Part shown: positions 46,677 to 58,659 of the stretch, one piece after another
Numbering within the stretch: position 1 is the stretch's first letter
How the letters are laid out: each line of letters starts with the position of its first letter
DNA from: Takakia lepidozioides
Taxonomy: Eukaryota; Streptophyta; Takakiopsida; Takakiales; Takakiaceae
Assembly: GCA_030704615.1 (NCBI GenBank)
Contig: CM060731.1
Location: forward strand, 38,626,001 to 38,690,000
Direction: 5' to 3'
DNA: 64,000 bases
Notes under the pieces: model-generated
Database searches by the model: none
What the model saw: the letters and a program-made list of their open reading frames with translations, nothing else
What the model was told of the DNA's origin: nothing
Position numbers and translations under genes: made by a program

Positions 46677-49073
46677 TATATCACCCAGCCTGAACTACGG
46701 TCCAGTGAGGTAAATATCTGTGGGCTAGCTATGAGATGATTATGCAAGTCTGCTGTGTCTTTCAATTATTTTCATTTGAATGTCAGATGACGTAATTTAT
46801 GTCAAGAGGCACAGGTTTTCATCTTTTGAAATTTGGTCTTCAAATCTGATCACAGACTTAACAGATTAATTACACATTTTCTGCAGAATACTGAACTTTC
46901 AGGAATCCTAACCTGTGAGACCCATGGACATGTGCTGGCATAATGTTTGTGTGAGAGAGAGAGAAAGAGAGAGAGATGAGAACATCACTATAGTTAGCTT
47001 GCTATGGGCTTGTGGCCTTCGACTTTACACAGCCCAGAGCAGAGATGATGATATCTCATTGTTTGTTCCCTGGGAAGGAGATGCATTTGAGGGCATTGTC
47101 CACATGGGATACTTAACCATCTGTAAGTTGTGGTGGAGTTCTATGAGCCAGAACTTGCCATAGCTTGGACATAGTTGGAGATTTGTTCTCTAGATTTTGC
47201 TTGCTGTCTCCTGGTGAGCATAGACCATGCACCCAGTTTGGTGGGAGGAGGGAAGGGTAGGAGATGGGTTTGGCAGAGGACAGCAGAATGGGGCCCACTG
47301 CTATCGCTGCCGGTGCACTGCACCAGTAAGACCTACCTGAGATTGAGTTGGTACTGGCCGACACAAAACTTATGGCTCTAGTATCAACTGGAGACGAGAG
47401 ATGACGGAGTTTCGACTGATTGGATGCCTTTGTTGGCCAGGTGTCGAACACATTCTACTTCACATGCTCACTCGACCCTGCAGCTGTGAAGGTTGGTACA
47501 TTATGTGCGCAGAGTGATGCCTGCCACTGAAGAAGAGGGGCGTGGCTTATCTTGCTCGCTACGATGCCAACCACCTGGTTAACTCTTGCTTACTTACCTA
47601 TTAAGTTTGCCAATGTATCTGTCTGTTGGAGCCTCTAGACGTCACTTTCAATCATAACCTTCAACAAGGTGGGAGGGAGGCAAAGTCACTCCTAATATCC
47701 CCACTGTGTGGAGCATATCTGAAAGGACCCTGAACTGTGAGAAATCCAAAAGGCCCTGGGACATTTTAGTTGGTTCACCATGGACACATGCTCAGTAACT
47801 GTATATCTCATAAAAGCTGAATTGGTCATAGGGTCCTCCATACCTGCTGCTAGTGGTTTGACCTGAGGTCCCCAAATGACAATGATGATGAAAGTTGAGC
47901 TCCAAGAAAATAGTTATATACAATTTGGATGCTCACACAAAACCCTGGCTAGACGACGCAAATCATCTGGCACCTCGAAATTGTGCTCTGCCAGCCATTT
48001 TCAGGTGGCAAAAATTTATGGTTTGGAATATCCTTAAAAGTGCTTAGCAGAGTACGTGATGTTTTATCAATCGTAGCTCATCCCATCAAGCAACTTTCAC
48101 TTTTCCTGATATGGAAACTAAAGTTCCATACAAATTTGTTTACGCAGTCCATAGAGGGACTGAAGGCCTCCCTGGAGTCTATCCTGCCCGTTACAGCAGT
48201 CGCCATCTTGTCGGCAACTTTTCAACGTGCTGCCATGGTCTCCTGTTTTCAGGAGTTGGACAGGCCCATTCAAAGACCTTGGCTGCCACACACAGAGAAA
48301 GAGGTGACTCCAGTTAAAGTCAACAATATCAAGAACCTCCTCCCTCCATAGAAACACTGCCCGATACTTTAAGTCACTAAAGGCCAAGTTACATGATGCA
48401 AAAAGGACCCAAGAGTGCTATGTGCGGTCTTTTTAGAAGACTCCAAACTCTTGCAGTTCAATTCTTTCTTTATGGATATGGAGGGATGGACTATTGCACT
48501 GGGCATCAAGAACTCCCTGGTACCAAAAGGCCAGCAGCAGCTAACTGGGGAGTTCCTCTACATCTACTCTAGAACCTGGTAAGCTAAGAATTTAGTTTGT
48601 GTTCTCATTGAAAGCAAATGCTGGAAGATAAGCAAATGAATTCAAGTGTAGCTAACTTCACATCTCGAAAGTTGTTGCCACAGTGAGTAATGATGTACAG
48701 GAGTTACAAGAGACTTATCAACGTGCCCAGGTATGTGCCCAATACAACTGAAGGGAGTCCAGCTTGGCGTGCTTGGACCTTAGTGACAAGTATCAAGGTT
48801 TCTACAAACTAAGCGGCTTATTAACACTTGCTGCAATTGCATTTAAACCCTGGACTACCACAGTTTGTGGATGTTGCATATGGAAAACTCAATTAGAGTT
48901 TGCGAGCTAGGCCTTCAATGTCTAACTTGTCCAGGCATAATGCCCGATGGGTGGGTGCCTTGAAGACTTGCCCACTTTCAGATACAATGTTCATGGTGTT
49001 TTCTCCATCCACCCTCTTCAGGACCACCAAGAACATAGCCCCTGCGCCTCTGTTCAGCAACTTTCGAAATCTC
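46677..49073. other. Intergenic, no gene supported
   Basis: It has a GA microsatellite at about 46955-46976. A minus-strand frame around 48899-49075 looks protein-like but is not recognised. No confident gene. Confidence 0.45.
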
Positions 49074-49428
49074 TGTCAAGTTAAATAAGCACAGTGTGAA
49101 AACAGCTAGAATAAAACTAGTTATTTGTATTTAACACTTGGAGTTAGGTCAAGTGTTAAATCAGGTGTCAAGTTTAGTTTGACACCTGGTCTATCTTATC
49201 TTCACGAGAGCGGCAGTCGTGCAGCTCATCTTTCTCGAGTTGAGCCTGCGCGACCGAGCTCCTGCATGTGTTTAGGTTTTAGTGTGCTTATGTAGGGATA
49301 CAGGTTGTTGTGGGGTGGAGTCCCCATAGCTTGGGGTGCCCCTGGCTCGACTTCAGTTTCAATGAGTGATAGCGATGGATTTTATATTTCTTGTGTTGGG
49401 AGTGTATGTCCTTTCAAGCTTCTTTATC
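49074..49428 (+). repeat. 5' LTR of the methyltransferase retrotransposon
   Basis: It starts TGTCAAGTTAAATAAGC and ends near TTCTTTATCA. It matches 60625-60977 with only a few substitutions and one-base gaps over about 354 bp. It contains paired motifs (AACACTTGG..., GACACCTGG) that could fold. Confidence 0.85.
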
Positions 49429-49906
49429 ACTCGAGAGAGATCAGCTCTTACCTGTGAGTGCAAGGTAGGAGTTGTGGGTTAGCACTTGCAAGATTACCTG
49501 TGTGTAAGTAGTGCTTAGTTTGAGAAGCATATCATTGAATGTGATCACAAGATTCAGCGTGCCCTGAAACGCCTGGAGGATGACGATGCCGGAGCCACCA
49601 CTGTTATTGCAGTCGCTAAAGCTACCAAGTCACCAGAGGCTTTGGAGTACACGAGGAGAGACTTAAAAATGCAGCAGCAAATGCTAGTTGGCACCTATGC
49701 GTGATCCTTGAAGCTGGATGATTGTTTCCCCAGTAAGCTTAGAGAGAAGCTCTACCGTGCAGCATGGAGCAGCGCTGGCAAGCGGTGAACGCTGATACCT
49801 GCACTCTTGCAGTCTTGGAGTCCAAGCTAGGACACAGGGAATATGACCGGTCAACAACCAAGGTGCTGCATTTGATCAACAATCCTGAAGTGGAGGGAGA
49901 ATTGCG

Positions 49907-50248
49907 ATGGCCGCAGTAGCGCCATCTGCAGCGGAGGTGCGGGCGCTGTTGAGAGGCTTTCTCAGAGAAGCGTGAAGATTTACGCACTATAATGTGCGGG
50001 AGTACGTGAAACGGCGAAGTCGGGAAGCGTTTAAGGACAATTCCGAGCTGTCGGATCTTTCCAGCGTTGTCTCTGCTTTCAATCAGGGGAAGCAGCAGCT
50101 GGAATTGACTAGGCGGCAATCGGTTGTGTATTCGTTGTATCAACCTCGAATGACGAGTATAATGGACTTGAAGATTCGCAAGGGGGACTCGGACTCAAGG
50201 ACTCGATTCTGCTGGGAAGAAAAGGATTTTGGTCTGCAGATTGGATAG
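49907..50248 (+). pseudogene. ISD11/LYRM4-like retrocopy with one in-frame TGA
   Basis: ISD11 is the small mitochondrial LYR-family partner of cysteine desulfurase in iron-sulfur cluster assembly. From the ATG at 49907 the 113-codon frame contains an LLRGFLREA start, then HYNVREYVKRRSREAF and a C-terminal VVYSLYQP, the expected helices of the family. A single TGA after FLREA sits where relatives carry arginine, so one C-to-T change of CGA explains the stop. It has no introns. It lies inside the LTR pair, so it was either captured by the element or inserted into it. Confidence 0.68.
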
Positions 50249-50748
50249 TCCATTCCGATTGTACATCCCGCCCGTCAAACTTGCATAATAACGTGGAAAG
50301 TTTAGGTTTCAGGCTGTCCTGTGTGCTTGATGTGAAATGGTTGAGTGGAATAGTAAAATCTCTGAGAATGTAACAGGCTCGAGACAAAGTCAAAAGCTGG
50401 ACTCTGCAGGTGAAGGGGAGTTTTCTTCTGGTTTTCTTTCATTTGGTGAGCATGCCGGGAGCGTGGAGGTGTGAGGAGTGGCAGGGCTTTCATCAGTTGC
50501 ATCTTTCTCAGCTGCTGTGTGTTTCACTAGTTGAACATCTTCGAAGCTGAATTACGGCTTAATTGGAAACCCGTACCCTGCTACTTCTGCCTATCAAGGT
50601 TATGGTGGGGGTGGATCAGGGGGGCAGGTGTTCCAGCTCCAGTTGTGTGCATATGTAACCTACCTCCCCGTAATCTCTTTTAGTTCTCCTCTAGGAGAGG
50701 TTACTTACTTGGACTGACAGGACCTGGATCAGTCTGGAAGAAAGTTTG

Positions 50749-50972
50749 ACCTGCGAATAACGTCCGTCCTTGCGATCCTTCTTCCTGTTCAAGAACCAGT
50801 CAGGTATCTTGAACTGCCGGGGATTCGCGACAATCACCATCAAGTTCTCCAGCTCCGCACCCGACAGCTCACCAGCTCTCTTGCTGGTGTCGACGTCCGC
50901 CTTCTTGCAGACCAGGTTAGCGAAACGGCGCCCCACTCCCTTGATGGAGGTCAAAGCAAACATGATCGCTAC
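50749..50972 (-). pseudogene. RPS18: RPS18 (40S ribosomal protein S18) exon fragment
   Basis: On the minus strand the frame reads [17 protein letters not shown], then [14 protein letters not shown] and [17 protein letters not shown], ending at GRYSQV. This is the middle third of the highly conserved S18 (S13 family) protein that lines the ribosome head. A TTCAG acceptor sits at 50973-50977, and a strong GTAAGT donor is at 50708-50703, after a non-conserved stretch. The first and last exons are missing. It still has splice-site context, so it came from genomic DNA rather than mature mRNA. It is antisense to the host element. Confidence 0.85.
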
Positions 50973-51421
50973 CTGAATTGAGATAGTGCCTTGCCCTATC
51001 GGAGTATGCAGACCTATGCTCCAAGCTTCAACTAAATGACGAAGCTGATCTGGTTACTCTCCACTTTGTGGATAGTCCAACACAGTTGCCTTTGTCAATA
51101 AGCTCCTTCACCACTTCCACATTTGACACTAGGTCCGAAGATTGTCTGAAGAGAGAGCAAGTGCAGATGGCAGCTGCCCACCAGGTTCTGACAGAGTATC
51201 ATCAGAGCTTGTCCCTGCATTAGGGATGGCTCGAGTGCTTGCATCACGGGAAATAGATGCCTGACGCTGCACAGGCCACCACCATCGCCATAGCCATCCA
51301 CCCGAGCTCGAGAGTCGTCGCTGGAGCAAAGCAGCTCACTAAGCGAGCAAGTCTGTGGTGCATCTGTAACCACAAATGAAACCCGGGAACGGTTCTTAAT
51401 GGCGGGAACGTTTTGGTGTTT

Positions 51422-51440
51422 AAAAAAAAAAAAAAAAAAA
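51422..51440 (+). repeat. A19-20 homopolymer run
   Basis: A long A run sits just left of the block (from about 51467) that is repeated at 63841. It could be the tail of an inserted retrocopy. Confidence 0.6.
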
Positions 51441-51697
51441 ACTTTGATATAATTTAAATGATTTAGAGCCTGGTTGGTCATAACTTTGTCAAATGGACTC
51501 CGTTTGACTCAGTTTTTGGGTGGATAGCTGCAGAAAGGGGAAATCTACATGTCTACACCATGGTTTTTTGTTTTGGGGACTCTGCTAAAAATCTGTGGAA
51601 TTTTTAGAGTGTGAGTGTGCTATAAAAGATCCACAATTCTGTGTCCAGAATCTGTTGTGGTCTACATGAGACATAAATCTGTGGATGTACTCCATGC

Positions 51698-52446
51698 ATG
51701 GCTGGGGGAAATGAGGACGTAATTGAAGGGCAGGTCTCTTCTCTTAGCCTGTGCACACAAGGGGACAGGATCTATGTTTCCCAAGGAACTCAGACTGATT
51801 TGAGTGGAGAACAGTTGGACGAGTTGATTGCATACTGGGAGTCAGGCATTAGCAGTAGACAACAGACTGCTGTAGTTGGCATTGAGGGCCTCAATATCGC
51901 CTTGGACAGTCAGAACTCTGTTGGAGCCAGCAGTTCTGCAGCTGTAAGTGAAATACCAAAGTGGGTGAAAGCTAGGCTTGGAACACAGCCAAAGACAGCC
52001 CCGGGGACCAAGGTGTTCAGCCACAAGGCCGTGGTGTACTGGAGCAGAGGAGCAGGAGCTGCACAAGTTTGTGCAATTAGACAGTGTTGCAGTCGGACAC
52101 GCTCTGCACAAGGCAACCACGAGCGGGGTTCATTAGCGAGGACAAGTTTGTTCTGTTTGAAGGCGATCCAGTCATTCGCAATGAAGACACCCGCAACCGT
52201 CTCAAAGCTTTCGAGTTGAGAGACTATCAGACCCTACCTTTGTTTTCTTTAGTGTTCAGTGAGCGGGAGATAGCAGAGTGTTGCTTTGTCTCTACCTGGC
52301 AGAAAGAGGAGGAGGGTTGGTTAGAGCGAGCTACTGTAGCTTGGGACAAGGTTAGTGGCAGGTTTCTGGACATAGATATACCTCCTACACCTTACCATCA
52401 AGCAGAGCGAGGCACTTTGAGAGAAGTCTGGAAGTTGATAGCATAG
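51698..52446 (+). pseudogene. Unrecognised accessory ORF upstream of gag
   Basis: Two abutting frames (51698 to about 52085, and about 52110-52446) read as one protein of roughly 240 residues with one or two shifts near 52070-52125. The first half is Ser/Gln-rich with a KWVKARLG segment. The second half has a charged, mixed alpha/beta look (FVLFEGD, RDYQTLPLFSLVF, WLERATVAWDKV). I recognise no family. It sits between the 5' LTR and gag of the methyltransferase element, where some retrotransposons carry extra genes. It could also be a captured host gene. Confidence 0.4.
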
Positions 52447-52895
52447 ATCAGGATTAGATCTTGCTTGGGCGGGGCTTTTATTCTTCCCCTCCATCTCTGT
52501 ACTATTTTCATTACCTTGTACTTGTAGTTGCCAAAGCCTCTCTTGGTGGAGGCCAGTCAGTCCGGGGTCTTGGGCTGGGATATTCTGCAGGATCAGCGTT
52601 GCTGCTGGATTTTGGTGTGGGGGTGTTGATGTTTTGATTTCGTGTGTTTGGATCCCCCCCAACACCTGCATGCTTGACTGTGCGCCATGTTGGTTTTGTG
52701 TGGGCGCTTGCTTTCATAGGGATTAGGCCGGATTTGATCACCGGTCAATCCTAGAGTATGCTGTCGGTGGTGAGGCTGGAGTGATGACCAGCAAGACCAC
52801 CAGTGTTTCTTCTATGGTGAGGCTGGGTTGATGACCAGCCAACCATAGGAGTTCTTGCGGTGGATGCAGGTGCAGGTGCCCTGAGCCACTGGGAT

Positions 52896-55809
52896 ATGAC
52901 CCTTAGACTGCAACAGGTGCCCACCCGTGTCACTATTAGATTAGTACTAGAGCCTTATAGTGTCACTGGAGGAGGTGCACATTGTGAGTGTCATTACGGA
53001 GTTACCCAAGGGTTTTGAGGGGAGTACGGCTACAGGCAGTAACAGTGAGAGTGGGTTCACAAGACGAGGTATTCGGTTCAGACCACCTTCACCGCCACCC
53101 TCAATTACTGTAGAGTCAGACACAGGCTCGGAGGCTTCATCAACAGGTGTGCACTTTCATTCGCCATTGTTGTGGGACGACATGGAGGAGATGTATGGAG
53201 CTACCAAGGGGCCTCGTAGGTACTCTGGAGCTGTGGGCACAATCGAGTTGGATGACTTTATCCAGGAGTTCGACAGCTGGTGTGATTTGCAGCAGATGCG
53301 CAATCCACATCTATTCACCCCATTCATGGCATGGAAGGGACTGTTCCAGCATTTGGAAGGCCCGCCTATGGACGATTACCACGAGTTCAGGCGAGGACAT
53401 GAAGCAGAGATTGAGGAGTGGAGGATGTATTGGTCACCTGACTACATCTCCATTACTCGAGGCATGACGCGACCAGTAGCTGCATCAGTACCAATAGCTC
53501 CCACTGCCAGCACTAGTAGTGGAGCAGGTAGTGCTGGTACTTCTGCCGGTGGTACCAGTTCAGAAGGTGCTACTACTCCTCCTGCCACAGCTACAACACA
53601 TGTGCCTAGATTCAACCCGGTGGTGGAGTTCTTCCAGGAGTTGCGGAGGAACTACCAAGGTGTACGGACAGAGAAGCTGCGAAGTTTGCAAGACTTCCAG
53701 CGCAAACCCAGTGAGAGCCTGCGAGAGGCGTACACTCGTATGAGGCGCTTGATAAGTGTGACCCAAGGGGTTACTGAAGCTCAGGCAATCCAGTTTTGGT
53801 ATGGAATTCTGGACAAGGAGCTCAAGAGAAGGGTGCGAGATGCAACCCTGTTACAAGCAGCCCAACCCACATTAGCAGATGTGTTTCTGCTGGCTGAGCG
53901 GATTGAGCTCAACATGGTGGAGGAACGAGTTGTTACAATTGGATTTGGCAAGGACATGCCTGTACGGGGCACAGCTGTCAGCCCACAAGCACAAGGGACT
54001 GCCCAACAGCGTGGTCAGGGGGGCAAGGTTGCCCAGCCCAAGTTCCATGGAGCTTACAGGGGACCTCAGGTGCAGAGGCCCGTGGCATCTTTTGCAGGCC
54101 AACAGCAACCAGGGGTGATATGTTGGACATGTGGAGGACCCCATGTCAAGAGAGATTGCCCAGAGAGTGGCAGAAGGCCGGCACAAGCACAGCCTGCACA
54201 GTTGCAGTGTGGGCATTGTGGCAAGTATGGGCATGGAGATGCCCAGTGTTATGACTTGCATCCTGAGTTGCGCCCAGGCCAGTTCCAAGGGAACAATGGT
54301 GGCCGGGGGCGAGGTGGACCAGCCCAAAGAGGACGAGGTGGTCGGGCACGAGGTGCAGGCCAAGGGCAACCTCCACATGGCCAAGGACGCGGAGGTCAGG
54401 GTGTTGACCAAGGCATGGCCAATCGGCTTCAGCAGCTAGAGCAGAGGCTCGCTGCCATGGCTATAGCTCAGGCGGTACCGGCTCCCAGGCGGGATGGCCC
54501 ACCTCCTGCTCCTGAGGGAGGAGATATGGGAGGAATGGGATTCATGTGCGGAGCAGCACTACCATTAGAGCAGGTGGAGTCTGCTGCAGCCGTGACTCGA
54601 GGAGCAACACGAGTTCCTGAGCCACGAGGTGCAGAGGTGGAGTTGGATCCACAACGTGGGGAGGCAAGCCGTCAGGCAAGGCTGCCTCAGTCATTCACCT
54701 TGGCGGAGACAGTGTCAACGCCATCCATGGCACCTAGTTCTCGCCCGACTGTTACCGAGGCGGAGGTTACTATGCCATTGGGGAGAGCTACACGTGCAGC
54801 ACTGACACCTGCTACCAAGGCTAGTGCAGCCGGTGTGTTATTGGGAGCAGCCACCTCTGTGTGTCAAGCCCCACTGTTCTCGGCAACCATGATTGCGACG
54901 CCGGGGGTGAGGCCAGCTGCAGTGTTCAGACTAGCAGCAACACTCTGTGAGAGTGGGGAGGTCACTTCATCTTCTGCGGAGTTAGTGGAAGGTGTAGTGG
55001 CAGAGGGATCCTCGGATTTGAGGGTCAAGACTGCCACGGCTGCGCCCTGGCAAGCTGCAGCTGCCAGGTTGACGGAGCTGCCAGCTAGGCCAGCCTTTGA
55101 GCGCGCCATGGTGACACCTGGAGTTGTCTTGTTAGACAACCAGGGAGGCATTTTCACTTTGAGTGGACCGGCAGGCAAGAAGTACCGGCCACTGCGGGTC
55201 TTGTTGGACTCAGGAGCTCAGCCACTGATGTTGGGCAGAGCTGCTATTGCAGGTTTGGGCCTCATGGAGGCGGATATGGAGCCTTGTCCTTTCCAGATAC
55301 AGACATCTCTGGGAGGATCAGAGCAGGCTCGCGGCATGACACGGCATCAGTTGGCTATTAGACTGCAGCCGGATCATCCTGTAGATGGCTCAGTGATGCG
55401 AGCCAAGGCCATTGTGACAGACGCGGTCTCTTACGATGTCCTCGTTGGTGGGGCAGTGTTATACCCCATGGGCTTCACCCTGGATTTCTGGGAGGAGTCA
55501 GCATCCTACAGGCCTGGATGGCAGTCAGGGGATGGTCGCCGTGCACAGCTCCCTGTGACATTCATTGGGGGTATTGCAGCTGCTCAGCGGGGCAAGATGC
55601 CAACACTAGCCGCCTTCACAGCTGCAGTCAGCTGGCCTGGAGAGTTGCTGGAAGGCAATGCCCATGCAGAGGATGTGCCACCTCCAGCAGAGCAGGTGAC
55701 ATGCATGGTACGGCGGAGTTGCCTGCCATGGTTGCTCACACTCCGTTGTGGGGTACGAGCAAGGATTTGCAGCACGCTGCTGATGGACGGGTGCAACAAG
55801 CTTGGGTAG
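52896..55809 (+). CDS. Gag-protease of the methyltransferase retrotransposon
   Basis: One open frame covers 52960-55809 (about 949 codons). It has no ATG near its left end. An ATG at 52896 in a neighbouring frame leads into it with one shift, so I take that as the likely start. The Gag core (about residues 95-330) has the WKGLFQHL and FFQELRRNY helices. Two zinc knuckles follow: CWTCGGPHVKRDC (residue 388) and CGHCGKYGHGDAQC (residue 417). An arginine/glycine box lies at about 447-483 and a short coiled coil at about 486. A ~240-residue Ala/Thr-rich linker leads to the aspartic protease (LLDSGAQPLMLG, residue 748). The RG box and double knuckle suggest strong RNA binding. The frame ends in TAG just before the methyltransferase, which is in another frame. 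Confidence 0.85.
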
Positions 55810-55848
55810 AAGCTTTTGTACCGTCAGGAGAGGAGGAGAATGCGGTGA

Positions 55849-57159
55849 TTGTACCAGGGCCACCTCATTGTCGCCATTGGACACACACCTCTTGTGTGGC
55901 AGCGACCGGATGAAGGCATATGCCTTCTGGACTTATTTGGCGGGATCAGCACTGGATTGGCTGCAGTGCTGCAGGCAGGTGTACGAGTTCGACGTTACCT
56001 GTATGTGGAGAGGGATGAGACTGCACGACGTCTCACTGCTGCGCCATGTTGCTCAGATGGTGCAGCAGCATACCCTGAGTTGTTGCCGGTGTCTGCAGTT
56101 CGTGGATACAGCAGGCCTTGCCAGCAGACATTGCGTTGCTGGGGGCGCAGGATTTGGAGCGGGTTGGCTCCATTGATCTGGTAGTGGCAGGTTGGCCCTG
56201 CCAAGGGCATTCATCAGCCGGGCATGGCAATGGATTGCGAGACTCGAGGACGGGTCTGTTTTGGGAGATGGTGCGGATTTTGCGCCACTTGCAGCTTCAT
56301 CAGGCTGTATCTCCGGCATACATCTTGGAGAATGTGCCACTGATGGGTGATTCTCGGGCCAGGGTGATGGCCAGTGTGCATCAAGTCCGGTCGTGGCTTG
56401 GGTCAGCAGTATTGCTGGATGCAGCTGCAGTGGGGTCACGGGCTCATCGTCCACGACTATGGTGGACTAACTTGATGCCACCCGCACTGCTCAAGCGTGC
56501 ATTTGATGGGGTGCAGCGGCCAGCACACCTCACCGTGGATGGCATTTTGGACACGGGAAGGCAGTCTCAACGTGTGAGACACGATGACCGTTCGCCTTTG
56601 GCAGTGGTCAACAGAGTGGGTCAACCACGAGCAGCATTACCTACACTGCTCAGCTTCCCAGGATCCCATGCTTTTCGGGATGGTGGACCTGGCCTCCTGT
56701 GGGATGCTCAGTTGCAGCAGTTAGTGGAGCCTAATGCCGACGAGCGAGAGCGGGCTATCCACTGGGACCACGGCGGTGCCTTCCCTTTCTGAGGCATCAC
56801 GTCGTCAGGTGTTGGGGCAAGCAATGGATCTCAATTGCTTGACCTGGATTGTCAGCTTGGCTATGGCTGAGCAACGTAGAGTGCGGAGTGCACTTCCCTT
56901 GATGGTCTCTCTGCCTACCGAGACGGTACAGGCAGCGAGTGGGGGCGAGCCGGTGAGGACCACGAGGTGTAGACATCCATGGCACATGTGGGAGGTGCTC
57001 GAGGTTCAGAGGGAGTTGGCAGCGAAGGCAGCTGTGATGGATGAGGTTGGGGATTCTTCTCGGGATGAGGAGGTTCTCAATGATGAGATGATGGGGCAGG
57101 ATGAGGCCTTGTCATTGACTGAGCAGGAAGGGGGTACTGCTCAAGAGGTTGCAGCATAG
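55849..57159 (+). CDS. DNA (cytosine-5) methyltransferase domain carried by the retrotransposon, DNMT3-like
   Basis: This enzyme class transfers methyl from S-adenosylmethionine to cytosine C5. Motif I is LLDLFGGISTGL (from about 55924), followed by a DNMT3-style RYLYVERDE. Motif IV is VVAGWPCQGHSSAG, with the catalytic cysteine at 56199-56201. Motif VI is ILENVPL (Glu at 56328). Motif VIII is SRAHRPRLWWTN (about 56436-56475), very like the AHRxRxFWGN block of DNMT3. Motif IX-like ERERA is near 56746, and motif X-like LGQAMDLNCLTW is near 56812. About 320 residues give a full catalytic core without PWWP or ADD domains. The reading changes frame about four times (near 56040, 56075, 56115 and 56770). 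All motifs survive, so the shifts may be recent or technical. A 95-residue acidic linker then leads to UAG at 57157. Confidence 0.85.
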
Positions 57160-57165
57160 CAACCA
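57157..57165 (+). promoter_or_regulatory. Candidate stop-codon readthrough site between methyltransferase and RT modules
   Basis: The frame ends GCA-TAG-CAA-CCA-CGG. TAG followed by CARYYA is the type I leaky-stop context known from tobacco mosaic virus. The same frame stays open past the TAG for about 180 codons into RT (to about 57711). A simple CAG-to-TAG mutation would look the same. Confidence 0.45.
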
Positions 57166-58645
57166 CGGGACGCGTCCTCTACCTCTAAGCCCACTGGACT
57201 TAAGGTTGCAGTTACGGAGGACAATTGGGAGCCTGATATTGGACCCATTGTCACCGGAGGAGAGAGACGACGTATACGGCGGTTCCTGAGGGCTTACAGG
57301 AATTGCTTTGCCTTCAGTTTGAAGGACTTGGGAGCACTGAAGGGTCAAGAGATCCGTATTGAGTTGGCCACTGACACGCCAATCTTTCGGAGACCCTATA
57401 GATACAGTGACATGGAGAGGTCTTTGATTCAGATGAGGACTCAAGATCTCTGGGAGGCAGGTTTGGTGGAGCTCTCTGGTGGAGAGTATGCTTCAGCCAC
57501 AGTGATGCCAGCTAAGAAGGATGTCTATGGCAATTGGACGGAGAGACGTATGTGCGGTGATTACCGGCCTGTAAATCGTCAGACCAAGTCCGATAGGTAT
57601 GCCATGCCAACACCAGAGGAGATCTTTGATGCCATTGGGCATTCCAAGGTCTTTAGCACGTTTGGATTTACGATCCGGATATCACCAGTTGCCGATCAAG
57701 GAGGCGGATAAGCAAAAGACGGCATTCTGGGGGATCAATGAGCACGGGAAGGATTGCCTATACCAGTGGCGATTCTTACCATTTGGGCTTAAAAACGCTC
57801 CCGCTGAGTTTCAAAGAGTCATGGACAGGATTCTAGCAGGGGTGGAGTTTGCTCGGTGCTACATAGATGACATCATCATCTTTAGTGCTGCGGTGGAGGA
57901 GCATGAGAGACACCTTCAGGGGGTATTTGAGCGCTTGAGGACGCACGGATTGAAGTTACATCCGGGCAAGTGCAAGTTTTTCCACAACCAGATTGAGTAC
58001 CTGGGTCACATGATATATCCTGGAGGATTGGGGGTACAACAGACTAAGGTAGAGTCCATTGCACAGGTTCCACGTCCCACGGATGTGAGCCGAGTTCGAG
58101 CTTTCATGGGGTTAGCAAACTATTACAGACGGTTTGTTAAGGGATTTAGTGCCATTGCAAAGGCTCTAACCAAGCTGACCAAGGTGGACCAGGAGTGGCA
58201 GTGGGAAGATGAGCAAGAACAAGCTTTTCAAGAGCTCAAGGCGAGGTTGACCTCGGCGCCCATCTTGAGACGACCTATCAGGGGGCGTCCCTTTCAGCTG
58301 CATACAGATTGGAGCATGCTGGGGCTTGGAGCGGTGCTCACACAGGTGGATGATGAGGGAAGAGAGTTCGTAGTGGCTTATGCTAGTCGCTCGAACAATG
58401 CTGCAGAGTCTAGTATAGCTCATATGAGGGAGAATGCTTAGCTGCAGTGTGGGCCGTGGCTCACTTCAGGTGCTATTTATACGGCAATCTCTTCACCCTT
58501 GTCACGGATCACCAACCACTCAAGTGGTTGATGGAGTCAGACAAGCTTACGGGGAAGCTTGCACGGTGGGCACTCATCCTTCAAGAGTATGACTTTCAGG
58601 TGGTGCATCGACCGGTTTGGTCAATCGAAATGCAGATGGGTTGAG
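57160..58645 (+). CDS. Reverse transcriptase and RNase H of the methyltransferase retrotransposon
   Basis: The open frame after the UAG carries the RT N-terminus (IELATDTPIFRRPYRYS) and fingers (RRMCGDYRPVN) to about 57660. After one shift, a 280-codon frame (57599-58441) has [21 protein letters not shown] and the catalytic YIDD at 57860-57871, then the connection and RNase H beginning HTDWS at about 58301. A second shift near 58415 moves into the frame with TDHQPLKWL (58447-58644). The motif order and FGLKNAP box are Ty3/gypsy-type. Product: cDNA synthesis in the particle. Confidence 0.85.
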
Positions 58646-58659
58646 TCGCAATCCATGCA

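Noticed and set aside
53182-53184. First internal ATG of the long Gag frame as the true start
   Set aside because: It would remove 74 residues of plausible sequence. The ATG at 52896 in the adjoining frame is a better candidate.
55807-55809. TAG at the end of Gag-protease as a readthrough site
   Set aside because: The following bases do not fit a leaky context, and the methyltransferase lies in a different frame.
58439-58441. TAG in RNase H as a further readthrough site
   Set aside because: The RNase H motifs continue in another frame from about 58415, so this is a frameshift, not a suppressed stop.
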